NCBI RefSeq assembly: GCF_000691805.2
Contig: NZ_DF820491.1
Span: forward strand, 62,001 to 126,000
Length of the DNA stretch: 64,000 bases
Direction: 5' to 3'
DNA from: Weissella oryzae SG25
GTDB taxonomy: Bacteria; Bacillota; Bacilli; Lactobacillales; Lactobacillaceae
Shown piece by piece: positions 54,609 to 63,583 of this stretch; the stretch's first letter is position 1, and each line of letters starts with the position of its first letter. The translations under genes were made by a program, and so were the position numbers. The notes beneath the pieces were generated by a model. That model ran no database searches, was not told the DNA's origin, and saw only the letters and a program-made list of their open reading frames with translations.

Positions 54609-56783
54609 CTAGTGCGACTTATCTGAAAATAATTGACACCACCAAGTATATTCAATCATACCATGCTCAGCGGTCGAAAAAACACTCATTTTTGCGTTCC
54701 TAAGCGTCCTTAACGTTTCAGCATGTGGATGGCCATAGCGATTCTGCCTTCCAGCCGAAATAACCCCATTACTGGCTTGCAATCGCCGAACAAAGGTAGA
54801 ATCTGAACTTGTTTTAGAACCATGATGACCAATTTTTAAAATATCCGCTTGCAAGCCTTGATATCGTTGTAAAAGGTCTCGCTCACCAGACTTACCTAAG
54901 TCACCAGTTAATAATATTTTTTGTGGGCCAACCTGCATGTAAAGAACTATGGAGCCTTCGTTACCACCATCTCCTATCTTTTGGGGTGCTAAAAAGTGGC
55001 CAAAAGTCATTTGCCGGTAAGCTAAAACTTCATGACAATCATAGGCTTTCAAAGCTTTAGTTAATTTCATACCAGCCGGGATATAAATTCGTTTGATTGG
55101 CATCCTTTTAACAAAATTCATAAAATTGCCAATATGGTCAAAATCCTGATGCGTTAAAACTAAATGATCAATTTTTGTAATTCCTTTTGCATGACAATAG
55201 CCAATTATTTCCTCAACATCAAAATTACGTTTATGGCGTTGTTGATTGAAACGGCCACCTAAATCAACCATGATTTTTTCACCATTGGGCTGACAAATTA
55301 AAGTCGCATCACCTTGTCCGACATCAAAAAAGGTAACTCTGCCAATTGGTAGAATCCTTTGATACATGTAGGCGCCTATGAATAACAGGAAGATAAACGG
55401 CAAATATCGCAGGTTATTTGTTGCAATGTATAACGTAATTAACAATAAAGTCACTAAAACCCACAAAATCGGTGGCTGACCAAAAATAATTTCCTTTGAA
55501 TATTTAGCCGTTTCCCTTAAAAAATTTTGTCCAATTATCAATACCCATTCAACGCTATTAACTAGAACTGATAGTCGGCCGATTTGGCTAACTATGCCAA
55601 GCAAGGTTATTGGAATAACTCCATAAGTGAAAACGGGAATAACTAAGCTGTTTACGAATAAACTAAGCGGGTGCCAACTAGCCGTATGCCATATAATCAC
55701 TGGTGCAATCAAGAGTCCTAAGAAGAAACTTACTCGTAAATTAGACTTTGATTTAACCCACATCAATCCCCAGGATAGCAAAAAAGATAGTTGCCCACCA
55801 AGTTGCAATAACAAAGTTGGCTTCAATATTAAGCTAATAATTAGGGTTAGCCCCCAAATGTCTTTCTCGTGTAACCTGAACCAACCCAACTCTCGCCAGT
55901 GCGTTAAAATGCCCGCAATTACTGCTCGAATTAATGCTTGGACCTCACCCGCAAAATTTCCTAATAATATAATCCAGCCCTGTCCGATTATCAAACGTGT
56001 TTCCCTTGTCAACTGGAATATTCGACTAATCTGTGCCCAAGCACTAGTAATTAGCGTAACTTGGAAGCCAGATATACTAAATAAATGAATTAATCCTAAC
56101 TGCCTTATTTCATGGTGCTCATAATAAAAATTCTGTCTGGTATAACCCAGTATTAATGTTTGTCCGTAATCGCGTAACATCGCTGGTAATTTTTCAAACC
56201 AATTTATTAATTGGTAACGACTATCCCGAACTAGCCAGACTATCCGACTACCAAAGGAAGCTGGAACTGTAATTATTTTTATTTGATTTATTTTTAAATT
56301 GCCGATAACATTTCTTGCCCGCCAATAAGCCGCCTCATCAAATCCATATCGATTCTTTGGCCTTAGTAATGCACTTTGTTCACCAGAAATTTGCAAATGA
56401 ACCCGGCTGGTTTCTGTACGCAAGGTCTGAGCAACCAACGGGGTAATCCTACCAGTAAATTTAAGGCCCCTGCCTCCACGTACAAAGCCATAGCCGCGTA
56501 AATAACCGTCGTTTACTTGATACCACTCGGGATGCGTAACCAAACATATACTTAATATTTGAGCTTTCTGGGCTTGTTTAAGCCAAGTTAGCTGATTATA
56601 ACTAAAGTATAAAGTAACCGCGGCTAAGCAGCTTATAAACAAAATACGCTTAGTCGCAAACCGATACCAACCCAACATAAAAAACCAACCAGCAAACGGA
56701 ACAAGCCACCACTGCTGACCAATAATCAAATAATTAATGGTTAATACTAAACCACTCAGGATTAAATAAAAGCCCACAGTCAT
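54609..56783 (-). CDS. comEC: Competence DNA-channel protein ComEC
   Basis: A 724-residue membrane protein: an N-terminal segment with DUF4131-like soluble loop, the competence domain (~200-480) with several helices beginning near LIHLFSISGFQVTLI, and a C-terminal metallo-beta-lactamase-like domain with FFDVGQGDATLI, LTHQDFDHIGN and IGHHGSKTSS. It forms the channel through which single-stranded DNA enters during transformation. It overlaps comEA by four bases (ATGA). Length and domains are complete, so DNA uptake may be functional. Confidence 0.94.
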   Translation of the reverse strand: MTVGFYLILSGLVLTINYLIIGQQWWLVPFAGWFFMLGWYRFATKRILFISCLAAVTLYFSYNQLTWLKQAQKAQILSICLVTHPEWYQVNDGYLRGYGFVRGGRGLKFTGRITPLVAQTLRTETSRVHLQISGEQSALLRPKNRYGFDEAAYWRARNVIGNLKINQIKIITVPASFGSRIVWLVRDSRYQLINWFEKLPAMLRDYGQTLILGYTRQNFYYEHHEIRQLGLIHLFSISGFQVTLITSAWAQISRIFQLTRETRLIIGQGWIILLGNFAGEVQALIRAVIAGILTHWRELGWFRLHEKDIWGLTLIISLILKPTLLLQLGGQLSFLLSWGLMWVKSKSNLRVSFFLGLLIAPVIIWHTASWHPLSLFVNSLVIPVFTYGVIPITLLGIVSQIGRLSVLVNSVEWVLIIGQNFLRETAKYSKEIIFGQPPILWVLVTLLLITLYIATNNLRYLPFIFLLFIGAYMYQRILPIGRVTFFDVGQGDATLICQPNGEKIMVDLGGRFNQQRHKRNFDVEEIIGYCHAKGITKIDHLVLTHQDFDHIGNFMNFVKRMPIKRIYIPAGMKLTKALKAYDCHEVLAYRQMTFGHFLAPQKIGDGGNEGSIVLYMQVGPQKILLTGDLGKSGERDLLQRYQGLQADILKIGHHGSKTSSDSTFVRRLQASNGVISAGRQNRYGHPHAETLRTLRNAKMSVFSTAEHGMIEYTWWCQLFSDKSH

Positions 56784-57403
56784 ATTGTTATTTGCGAACT
56801 AATGCGCTCAAAAATTTTTTCACCAATGCCATGCACTAACTTTAACTCATCCTTTTCCTTGAAATTACCATGACCATTTCGATAATTAATAATATCCTCA
56901 GCCCGCTTGGCACCAATCCCCGTCAAATTCATTAATTCGGCTTTATTAGCTTGATTAATATTAATCAAATTTGACTTGGCAAAATTGGCTCCAGCCGACT
57001 CTTTCACCTGAACACCCGGAAGTGGAAACTCAGCTGGAACATCCGCATCACCAAGCGGTATAAAAAGTACTGTCTGATCAGCCATTTTAGCGGCTAAATT
57101 CAACCGCTCTGTCCTAACAGCTTTGTCAAAACCGCCTGCTGTTGCCACCACTTGTGCCACCGTTGGCGCTTTGACGAAATAATAAATGCCTGGTCGCACT
57201 ACCCCGCCTTTAACATCAATAACAAGCTGCTTGCTAACAGACTTTTTGACTGGTAAAGGCTTGTCCATCGGCTTACTCGCCAGCTTAGTTGCGCTTGCTT
57301 CTTTGTGCGTAACATTAATCCATACGAGTCCTAAGCTGACGATTAAGATAACACCAGCCAAACTAATCCATTGCCAATTACGTCTTAGCCAAACTTCCCA
57401 CAT
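56780..57403 (-). CDS. comEA: Competence DNA receptor ComEA
   Basis: A 207-residue protein. One N-terminal membrane helix (~12-30) anchors it; an SLBB domain (~70-125, DVKGGVVRPGIYYF) and a C-terminal helix-hairpin-helix pair (LININQANKAELMNL-TGIGAKRAEDII, then LVHGIGEKIFERI) follow, which bind double-stranded DNA outside the membrane. ATG 57401-57403 is chosen with GAGGGA upstream. comEB, often between comEA and comEC, is absent. Confidence 0.94.
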   Translation of the reverse strand: MWEVWLRRNWQWISLAGVILIVSLGLVWINVTHKEASATKLASKPMDKPLPVKKSVSKQLVIDVKGGVVRPGIYYFVKAPTVAQVVATAGGFDKAVRTERLNLAAKMADQTVLFIPLGDADVPAEFPLPGVQVKESAGANFAKSNLININQANKAELMNLTGIGAKRAEDIINYRNGHGNFKEKDELKLVHGIGEKIFERISSQITI

Positions 57404-57450
57404 AAATATTCCCTCTACAATAACAAAAGACCCAACCAAAATAAGTGTAA

Positions 57451-57484
57451 AAAAAGATGACCCGCTATTTTGCGAATCATCTTT
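57451..57484 (-). terminator. Terminator after the second DUF1292 gene
   Basis: On the minus strand AAAGATGATTCGC pairs with GCGGGTCATCTTT (two G-U pairs), six-base loop, then TTTTTTT. It separates the DUF1292 genes from comEA. Confidence 0.88.
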
Positions 57485-57491
57485 TAAAATT

Positions 57492-57758
57492 TTAAAGTTC
57501 AGGATTATTTAAAATCGTGTTCATAACTTCCTCAACCATATCAAACTCAGCTTCGGTCTCCAGCGGAATTAACTCGCCCGCTTCATCTTCCGGATTAACC
57601 GTATAAGCTAAGACACCTTCAACTTCTGGATCAAGTGCTTTTAAAATGATATAGGTTTTACCATTATTATCAGCTTTAAAAGAGAAAAGTTCTGTGAATT
57701 CTACCTCACGGCCAGCTTCATCTTCTAAAACATAAATTTCAGGCTCAATTTCTGCCAT
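57492..57758 (-). CDS. DUF1292 protein, second copy
   Basis: An 88-residue acidic protein with the DUF1292 pattern: VLEDEAGREVEFTELFSFKADNNGKTYIILK, GVLAYTVNPED and a closing IPLETEAEFDMVEEVMN. The family (YrzB) is widespread in Firmicutes and of unknown function. GGAGAA precedes the ATG. It lies 41 bases after a paralogue with the same plan, an apparent tandem duplication. Confidence 0.9.
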   Translation of the reverse strand: MAEIEPEIYVLEDEAGREVEFTELFSFKADNNGKTYIILKALDPEVEGVLAYTVNPEDEAGELIPLETEAEFDMVEEVMNTILNNPEL

Positions 57759-57799
57759 TTAAGTTCTCCGCTAAATCTAGGGTGGGGGGTTAAAGTTTA

Positions 57800-58081
57800 T
57801 TATTCAGCCTCATCTAGGTATTGAGTTAAGCGTTCTTCAACCATTTCCCATTCTTGCTCATCTTCAATTGGCATCAATTCACCTTCAGTATCAGCCTCAA
57901 CCTCATTAGGATCATAAATATAAGCCAACATCTCAACTTCCTCTTCCTCAGGGGTTCCTGCTGGGAATAGGACAATATAGTTTTTATTATATTCATCTGA
58001 GTGGAAAGTAAATAGGACCTCATAAAGGGCTTCATTACCTTGATCATCAGTTAATGTAATTACATCTTGCTCTTCATTCAT
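57800..58081 (-). CDS. DUF1292 protein, YrzB-like
   Basis: A 93-residue acidic protein: ITLTDDQGNEALYEVLFTFHSDEYNKNYIVLF, AYIYDPNEVE and LMPIEDEQEWEMVEERLTQYLDE are the DUF1292 blocks. In Firmicutes yrzB follows ruvX (yrrK) and yrzL (ireB), exactly as here, so this is the ancestral copy. Function is unknown; it is encoded twelve bases after ruvX and presumably co-transcribed. Confidence 0.92.
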   Translation of the reverse strand: MNEEQDVITLTDDQGNEALYEVLFTFHSDEYNKNYIVLFPAGTPEEEEVEMLAYIYDPNEVEADTEGELMPIEDEQEWEMVEERLTQYLDEAE

Positions 58082-58093
58082 AATCTATACCTC

Positions 58094-58525
58094 TTATTTA
58101 ACTAAAGGACCCTTACGATCCAAATAATTTTGTAAAATCAAGCTGGCTGCTAGCTTATCAATCACTTGCTTGCGCTTCTTACGCGATGTATCAGCTTCCT
58201 CAACCAACATACGTTCCGCCTCAACCGTTGTCAAGCGCTCATCTTGAAAATCAATTGGCAAACCAAACTTTGCTTTAAGCAGCTCACCATAGTATTGTGC
58301 TGCCTCAGCCCGGGGACCAATTGTATTATTCATGTTTTTAGGTAGCCCTAGCACAAAACCATCTGGATCGTATTGAGCAACTAATTCCGCCATCCGGTCT
58401 AAACCAAATTCTTGCTCGTCCTCGTTGATTCGAATAATCTCAACTCCTTGAGCCGTCCAACCAAGCATATCTGAAACAGCTACTCCTACAGTTCGTGAAC
58501 CAACATCTAATCCCAATATTCGCAT
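58094..58525 (-). CDS. ruvX: RuvX/YqgF RNase H-fold nuclease
   Basis: A 143-residue YqgF-family protein. [16 protein letters not shown] holds the first catalytic Asp, [17 protein letters not shown] the middle motif and [13 protein letters not shown] plus a late Asp the rest. Members are called putative Holliday-junction resolvases; evidence in E. coli points to a role in pre-16S rRNA 5' processing. AAAGGG precedes the ATG. It heads the ruvX-DUF1292-DUF1292 unit. Confidence 0.94.
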   Translation of the reverse strand: MRILGLDVGSRTVGVAVSDMLGWTAQGVEIIRINEDEQEFGLDRMAELVAQYDPDGFVLGLPKNMNNTIGPRAEAAQYYGELLKAKFGLPIDFQDERLTTVEAERMLVEEADTSRKKRKQVIDKLAASLILQNYLDRKGPLVK

Positions 58526-58676
58526 CTAGTTCTTAACCCTTTCACTTTTTATTGATTACTTTTAACAATGATTGTTTATTTAACACTTACTATCTTACAA
58601 GACTTTACCGATAAAAGAAAACAAAGCCTGTATTTAACTATTACTCTTGCAAGCAACAAAAATTTGCATGCCACAT

Positions 58677-58706
58677 AATAAAGAGGGCGCAAAACTGCCA
58701 CCCTCT
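58677..58706 (-). terminator. Possible terminator after ireB
   Basis: A short imperfect stem built on GAGGG / CCCTC followed by TTTATTAT on the minus strand. It is weak. The interval to ruvX (58526-58676) shows no other gene. Confidence 0.45.
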
Positions 58707-58727
58707 CGTTAATCTGCAAAGTTAAGC

Positions 58728-58985
58728 TTATTTCTCCAAAAAATCCTTCACTAAGGCCTCGATAATCTCATCTCGTTCAAAGCGACGAATCAAGTTACGC
58801 GCGTCATTAGCACGTGGTACATAAGCTGGATCACCAGAAATCAAATACCCCACAATTTGATTGATTGGATTATAACCTTTTTCCTCTAGTGCATTATAAA
58901 CTACATGTAACGTTTCACGGACATCTTGTTCATTATTACCACCCAAGTTAAAAACATTAGTCTGTGTATTTTCAAAGTTACTCAT
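58728..58985 (-). CDS. ireB: IreB-family regulatory phosphoprotein
   Basis: An 85-residue DUF965 protein (YrzL). [16 protein letters not shown] at the start carries the Thr cluster that the PASTA kinase IreK phosphorylates in Enterococcus faecalis; [34 protein letters not shown] is the conserved remainder. In enterococci IreB lowers cephalosporin resistance by tuning envelope homeostasis. The start is ATG 58983-58985, six bases after AAGGAGG. It follows alaS by 38 bases, as in other Firmicutes. Confidence 0.95.
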   Translation of the reverse strand: MSNFENTQTNVFNLGGNNEQDVRETLHVVYNALEEKGYNPINQIVGYLISGDPAYVPRANDARNLIRRFERDEIIEALVKDFLEK

Positions 58986-59023
58986 ACGCAACCTCCTTAA
59001 GGGCCTTCAATTCTATCTCAATC

Positions 59024-61669
59024 TCACTTATTTGACAACCATTCAACCGCCAAAGCGAAAGCATCCTTAATACCAGCTGGATTTTTCCCACCAGCCTTTG
59101 CTAGCTCTGGTCGGCCACCGCCACCGCCACCAACGGCTGGAGCAATTGCCTTAATTAAGTCACCAGCTTTAATCCCCGCTTTGATTGCAGATGGTGCTAC
59201 ACTCACGACTAGATTCACTTTGTCACCCAAATTAGCAGCTAATACCAACACATCTGATGGGTAGGTTTGCTTCCAATTATCAGCTGTTTCCATCAAAGCA
59301 TCCATTGATTCAACGGCTAACTCCGTAGTAATTAAGGTATGCTCACCAGCTGTTTGAACCTCATTAAAGGCTTGGGCTGCGGTCTGAGCCGCAATCTTTG
59401 ATTCCAATGATGAAATTTGTTGCTTAGCTTCCTTCAAACTCTTTTGAATTGCTTCAATCTTATTGTTTACTTCAGAAACCTGTGGTGCCTTTACTAGTTG
59501 ACTAGCTTTATTTAACAAAGCATCATGTTCTTTCAAGTAGTTCATAGTTCCACGACCAGTAACTGCCTCAATTCGCCTTACGCCTGCACCAGTTCCTTGC
59601 TCAGCAACAATTTTAAAAATGCCTAGCTCAGCTGTTGAGTTAGCATGCGTTCCACCGTCAAACTCAATGTTAAAGTCACCAATTGATACAACACGAACCG
59701 TTTCACCATACTTCTCAGTAAAGACTGCAACCGCTCCTAACTTCTTAGCTGATTCAATATCTGTTTCAACCCAAGAAATTGGCAAGTTCTCAATGATTTT
59801 ATCATTGATTAAATCCTCAATTTTTTGCAAGTCCTCTGGTTCAACTGCTCCATTATAAGTAAAATCATACCGCAAATAATCCGCAGTAACCAAAGATCCG
59901 GCTTGCGTGGTATGCTCACCTAGCAAATTACGCAATGCTTGATCCAACATATGGGTTGCGGTGTGATTCTTTGATACAGCCGCATGGTAGGCTTCATCCA
60001 CTAATAATTGGTAGCTCTGATTGACGTTGATTGGGGCAAGTACTTCAAGGCTGTGCAAATGTTGGCCATTTGGAGCCCGTTGTACATCGATAACCCGTGC
60101 GACAGTTTGCCCTGCCATATTTACGATTGTTCCACGGTCAGCAACTTGCCCACCCATTTCGGCATAAAAAGGTGTCACCGCAAAGACGGCTTGTGCTTCA
60201 CCATTGGTAGCTGACTCGACCAAGCTATCGTCAACAATCAAATCTGTCAATTCAGTTTTTTCAACTGATAGCTCAGACCAACCAACATACTTTGATTCGG
60301 TCTTTAAGTCCGTCAGCAAGGCATTTTGAATCCCCATTGAAGCCTTATTTGAGCGTGCTGCTCGCGCACGTTCTTGTTGTGCGGTCATTTCAGCATCAAA
60401 GCCGGCTCGATCAACTCGCAAGCCAGCATCTTCGGCTGCTTCTTGCGTCAATTCATATGGGAACCCGTACGTATCGTAAAGCTTAAAGGCAACAGAACCG
60501 TCTATAATACCATTACCATTTTGAGCGGTCTCAATTACGCCATCAAGTAATGACAAACCGTCAGTTAGCGTCTTATTGAAACGGACTTCTTCGGCCTCAA
60601 CAACTGAAGCAATGTAGGCTGCATTTTCAAGCACTTCTGGATAATAAGCAACCATAATCTCGCCGACAACTGGTACTAAGTCTTTTAGGAACAATTGTTT
60701 GATGCCGAGCTTGCGACCATGTAGGACCGCACGACGGAGCAAACGACGAATAATGTAACCACGGCCTTCATTTGAAGGCAATGCGCCATCACCAATTGCA
60801 AAAGTTACTGCTCGCGCATGGTCCGCAATCACTTTGAAGGAAATATCTTTGACCGGGTCAACTCCATACTTTTGACCAGACATTGCCTCTGTCTTCTTGA
60901 TTAGTGGCAAGAATAGATCTGTTTCAAAGTTAGTTGGTGCATTTTGAAAGACTGAAACAACTCTTTCTAGCCCCATTCCAGTATCAATATTTTTATGTGG
61001 TAGTTCAGGATAATCTTTATTATTAGTCAAACCAGGTAAGTGATTAAACTGCGAAAAGACAATATTCCAAATCTCTAGGTAACGCTCATTCTCGCCACCA
61101 GGATAATTTTCCGCTGAATCCGCTGCATCAAAGGCTGGTCCGCGGTCGTAGAAAATCTCAGTATCTGGCCCAGATGGTCCTTCACCGATATCCCAAAAAT
61201 TATCAGGTTCTTCATATAGATGATCTGCAGGCAAGCCAACCACCTCAAGCCAAATGCGCTTTGCCTCTAAATCATCTGGGTAAACTGTGACAAACAGCTT
61301 TGCTGGATCCATTGCAAACCACTCAGGGCTCGTCAATAACTCCCAAGCCCAAGGAATTACTTCTGGTTTAAAGTAATCACCAATCGAGAAGTTCCCCATC
61401 ATTTCAAACAAAGTATGGTGGCGGGCAGTATGCCCAACATTTTCAATATCATTCGTTCGAATTGACTTTTGTGCATTTGTAATGCGGGGATTTTCTGGCA
61501 CGATTGTACCATCAAAATATTTCTTTAAAGTTGCAACCCCAGAGTTAATCCACAAAAGAGTTGGATCGTCTTGCGGGATTAGAGATTGTGAAGGTTCGAT
61601 TTTATGGCCCTTGCTTTCAAAAAAGCGTAGGAACATTGAACGGACTTCCGCTGATGATAATTCTTTCAT
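59024..61669 (-). CDS. alaS: Alanyl-tRNA synthetase
   Basis: An 881-residue class II synthetase: catalytic domain (1-~240), tRNA-recognition helices (~245-460), editing domain (~555-710) and C-terminal DHHA1 domain ending in a Gly-rich [17 protein letters not shown]. It charges tRNA-Ala and removes mischarged Ser and Gly. The editing site keeps HTATH, but the usual CGGTH is DGGTH (Asp671 to His675), so one zinc ligand is replaced. Expression is set by the T-box upstream. Confidence 0.96.
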   Translation of the reverse strand: MKELSSAEVRSMFLRFFESKGHKIEPSQSLIPQDDPTLLWINSGVATLKKYFDGTIVPENPRITNAQKSIRTNDIENVGHTARHHTLFEMMGNFSIGDYFKPEVIPWAWELLTSPEWFAMDPAKLFVTVYPDDLEAKRIWLEVVGLPADHLYEEPDNFWDIGEGPSGPDTEIFYDRGPAFDAADSAENYPGGENERYLEIWNIVFSQFNHLPGLTNNKDYPELPHKNIDTGMGLERVVSVFQNAPTNFETDLFLPLIKKTEAMSGQKYGVDPVKDISFKVIADHARAVTFAIGDGALPSNEGRGYIIRRLLRRAVLHGRKLGIKQLFLKDLVPVVGEIMVAYYPEVLENAAYIASVVEAEEVRFNKTLTDGLSLLDGVIETAQNGNGIIDGSVAFKLYDTYGFPYELTQEAAEDAGLRVDRAGFDAEMTAQQERARAARSNKASMGIQNALLTDLKTESKYVGWSELSVEKTELTDLIVDDSLVESATNGEAQAVFAVTPFYAEMGGQVADRGTIVNMAGQTVARVIDVQRAPNGQHLHSLEVLAPINVNQSYQLLVDEAYHAAVSKNHTATHMLDQALRNLLGEHTTQAGSLVTADYLRYDFTYNGAVEPEDLQKIEDLINDKIIENLPISWVETDIESAKKLGAVAVFTEKYGETVRVVSIGDFNIEFDGGTHANSTAELGIFKIVAEQGTGAGVRRIEAVTGRGTMNYLKEHDALLNKASQLVKAPQVSEVNNKIEAIQKSLKEAKQQISSLESKIAAQTAAQAFNEVQTAGEHTLITTELAVESMDALMETADNWKQTYPSDVLVLAANLGDKVNLVVSVAPSAIKAGIKAGDLIKAIAPAVGGGGGGRPELAKAGGKNPAGIKDAFALAVEWLSNK

Positions 61670-61704
61670 TATTACAAAAACCCACCTTGTTTTAAATTAA
61701 AAAA

Positions 61705-61931
61705 CAGATAATCAAAATTACAGACGGGGACGCATTAGCGCGGTACCACCCCGTTTGTAATGATTATCTGTCTCATTACCTCTTTAAGTTGGCACCTAAC
61801 ACTGCCACGCGGTCTGCTTTCGCAAACAAAACATAGGTAGCATCGTACTTTAAGCCAGCATTTCTCGCATCAACCGAAATGTTTCTGTTGGTCTGACTTA
61901 CAAAGTCGATATATCCTACCGAAAGATTATA
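61705..61931 (-). promoter_or_regulatory. alaS T-box leader with its -10 box
   Basis: The conserved T-box sequence GGGTGGTACCGCG is complete (minus strand, around 61738-61751). A terminator stem using CAGATAATC..., closing at 61705-61770 and followed by TTTTTT, can form when tRNA-Ala is charged; uncharged tRNA-Ala pairing at the T-box would favour the antiterminator. Stem I occupies roughly 61800-61915 and offers Ala codons (GCG, GCU) as specifier candidates. A TATAAT (61926-61931 complement) marks the promoter; no clear -35 is seen. Confidence 0.92.
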
Positions 61932-62018
61932 ACATAGTAACAAGATTGCAATATATCAATTTCTTAACAAAAACCGCTTTCTTAAATAAATTTGTAATTT
62001 TTCAACTCTAAAACCATA

Positions 62019-62066
62019 AAAAAACTGACGAAATCACTTTTTTATTAGTGATTCCATCAGTTTATT
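62019..62066 (-). terminator. Terminator after the ADP-ribosylglycohydrolase-like gene
   Basis: Stem ACTGATGGAATCAC / GTGATTTCGTCAGT (one mismatch and one G-U), followed by TTTTTTT on the minus strand. Confidence 0.88.
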
Positions 62067-62072
62067 TTATTA

Positions 62073-62987
62073 TTACGCTTCGCTAAGCGTAAAATTACCA
62101 CTATCACTCGCATCAATCAATAATTGCTTTATTTCAGCATATTCACTGTCGTTAAGCCAAGACTTAGGTAACTGTTCATGTCCATATATGATACCAGCAA
62201 CGGCGCCAACCAAAGCTAAAATTTGGCTTGGATCACCAGCAACTTGACTAGCTAAAGTCAATGCTGCCTGATAACTATCAGAATTAACCAAAACCCAAAT
62301 AACAGCTTCCAAGCTCTGGATAATATCTTCTGAAGAGATTAAATCATCGATTGGCATATTAGCAAAATCCGGCTTGTTTAACCGTTCAAGCGCTGGTAAC
62401 TCTGCCGCAAAAGAACTGAAATTAGCATAATACTCATAAGCCATACCGATTGCCGCATCAATTGCTTCCAAGAGGCGATGACCACTTAATAAGCGATTGA
62501 TAATCATTGCATAAAGACCGACTGCAATCAAACTTCGGGGATGATTATGGGTTAAACCGCTCACTTGATGTAAAATCAACATTGCAGGGTCATCAATCAC
62601 AAAATCCTGCCCATACTGAGCTTCCAAGTAAATTACTAAGGGCGTGATACGCATTAGGGCACCATTGGTATTATCAGTCGCCAAGCGACTGCCGGATGCG
62701 TACAAATCATGATTAGCACGATAATGCTCAAAAGCTAAGCGACTAACCCGGCCAATACTTTGTGGTTTCCCGTCAACCGTGTAAGCACCGTTAACGTACC
62801 AGTCCTCAAATTTACTCATAATATCTTGCAAGTTGTAACCATGCGTCAAACTTGCAACTGTTGCTAAAGTTAAAGCACTGTCAGCACCCCAAACGTCATC
62901 TGTATTACCAGCTAGTTGTTGTGCAAAGATATCACCATTTATCAACCCCAGCGTGGAGTTAACTAGTGAATTGTCAGGTAACGTCAT
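62073..62987 (-). CDS. ADP-ribosylglycohydrolase-family protein, divergent active site
   Basis: A 304-residue all-helical protein of the ARH/DraG fold. LGLINGDIFAQQ at the N-terminus, DTNGALMRITPL in the middle and AGDPSQILALVGAVAGIIYG near the end align with ARH motifs. Canonical members carry an acidic DDT-like motif before a helix and a DTD motif near the end as metal ligands; here they read WGADSALTL and GDPSQ. The enzyme would normally remove ADP-ribose from proteins or small molecules; with these losses it may be inactive or altered. AAGGAAGG precedes the ATG. It is divergent from yslB. Confidence 0.8.
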   Translation of the reverse strand: MTLPDNSLVNSTLGLINGDIFAQQLAGNTDDVWGADSALTLATVASLTHGYNLQDIMSKFEDWYVNGAYTVDGKPQSIGRVSRLAFEHYRANHDLYASGSRLATDNTNGALMRITPLVIYLEAQYGQDFVIDDPAMLILHQVSGLTHNHPRSLIAVGLYAMIINRLLSGHRLLEAIDAAIGMAYEYYANFSSFAAELPALERLNKPDFANMPIDDLISSEDIIQSLEAVIWVLVNSDSYQAALTLASQVAGDPSQILALVGAVAGIIYGHEQLPKSWLNDSEYAEIKQLLIDASDSGNFTLSEA

Positions 62988-63013
62988 CTTGTCGCCCTTC
63001 CTTTCGAAATATT

Positions 63014-63043
63014 ATTGTAACATGTTTGAGAAATTATTGGCAA
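63014..63043 (-). promoter_or_regulatory. Promoter of the ADP-ribosylglycohydrolase-like gene
   Basis: TTGCCA (63038-63043 complement), 18-base spacer, TACAAT (63014-63019 complement). Its -35 element is shared with the divergent yslB promoter. Confidence 0.65.
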
Positions 63044-63066
63044 ATTTATCGTTTTTTCGTTATACT
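63037..63066 (+). promoter_or_regulatory. Promoter of yslB
   Basis: TTGGCA (63037-63042), 18-base spacer, TATACT (63061-63066), about 45 bases upstream of the ribosome site. Confidence 0.65.
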
Positions 63067-63117
63067 TGTCATTATTAAATAATTGCGAAAGCGCACTTGC
63101 GCGAAAGGAGCTTCATC

Positions 63118-63546
63118 GTGGCTGAAGAACTAGCAGCGACTAATGGTTTTAATGCTTTCTCGCTGACTTTATTACGTGATCGTCTCCTACCAGAGATTTT
63201 ACAAGAAGATCAGAATGAAATTACTTATTGGGCTGGTAAATCACTGGCTCGTGGTATCGAATTACACGGTATTGCTGACATTATCCGTTTTTTCTTTGAT
63301 GCTGGTTTTGGAACTTTATCCATCGAAGCACAGAATGAAACTGAGCAAACTTGGCATTTGACCGGCGAAATTATCGATATGCGTCTTTACGAAAATGAGC
63401 AAGCCTCTTTTGACTTAGAAGCAGGTTTTCTTGCTGCCCAAACGCAAGCTCAGATTAATTATGGTGCTGAAGCCGTCTGGAAACTAGCTAAAAATAAAGT
63501 TATCATTACCGTTTATACAGAAGTTCCTGCCACCTTACCTAACTAA
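63118..63546 (+). CDS. yslB: DUF2507 protein (YslB-like)
   Basis: A 142-residue soluble protein starting at GTG 63118 with AAAGGAG seven bases upstream; the frame is open seven codons further without a site. NAFSLTLLRDRLLPEILQED, ITYWAGKSLAR and LEAGFLAAQTQAQ are the family blocks. DUF2507/YslB is conserved in Bacilli, structurally similar to the V4R/TRAPP fold, and of unknown function. It is monocistronic and ends at a terminator shared with trmB. Confidence 0.88.
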   Translation: MAEELAATNGFNAFSLTLLRDRLLPEILQEDQNEITYWAGKSLARGIELHGIADIIRFFFDAGFGTLSIEAQNETEQTWHLTGEIIDMRLYENEQASFDLEAGFLAAQTQAQINYGAEAVWKLAKNKVIITVYTEVPATLPN

Positions 63547-63583
63547 AATAAACCACTCATCAAGGCGATGAGTGGTTTATTTT
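63546..63583. terminator. Bidirectional terminator between yslB and trmB
   Basis: Perfect stem AAATAAACCACTCATC / GATGAGTGGTTTATTT with a six-base loop and T-runs on both strands. Confidence 0.93.
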
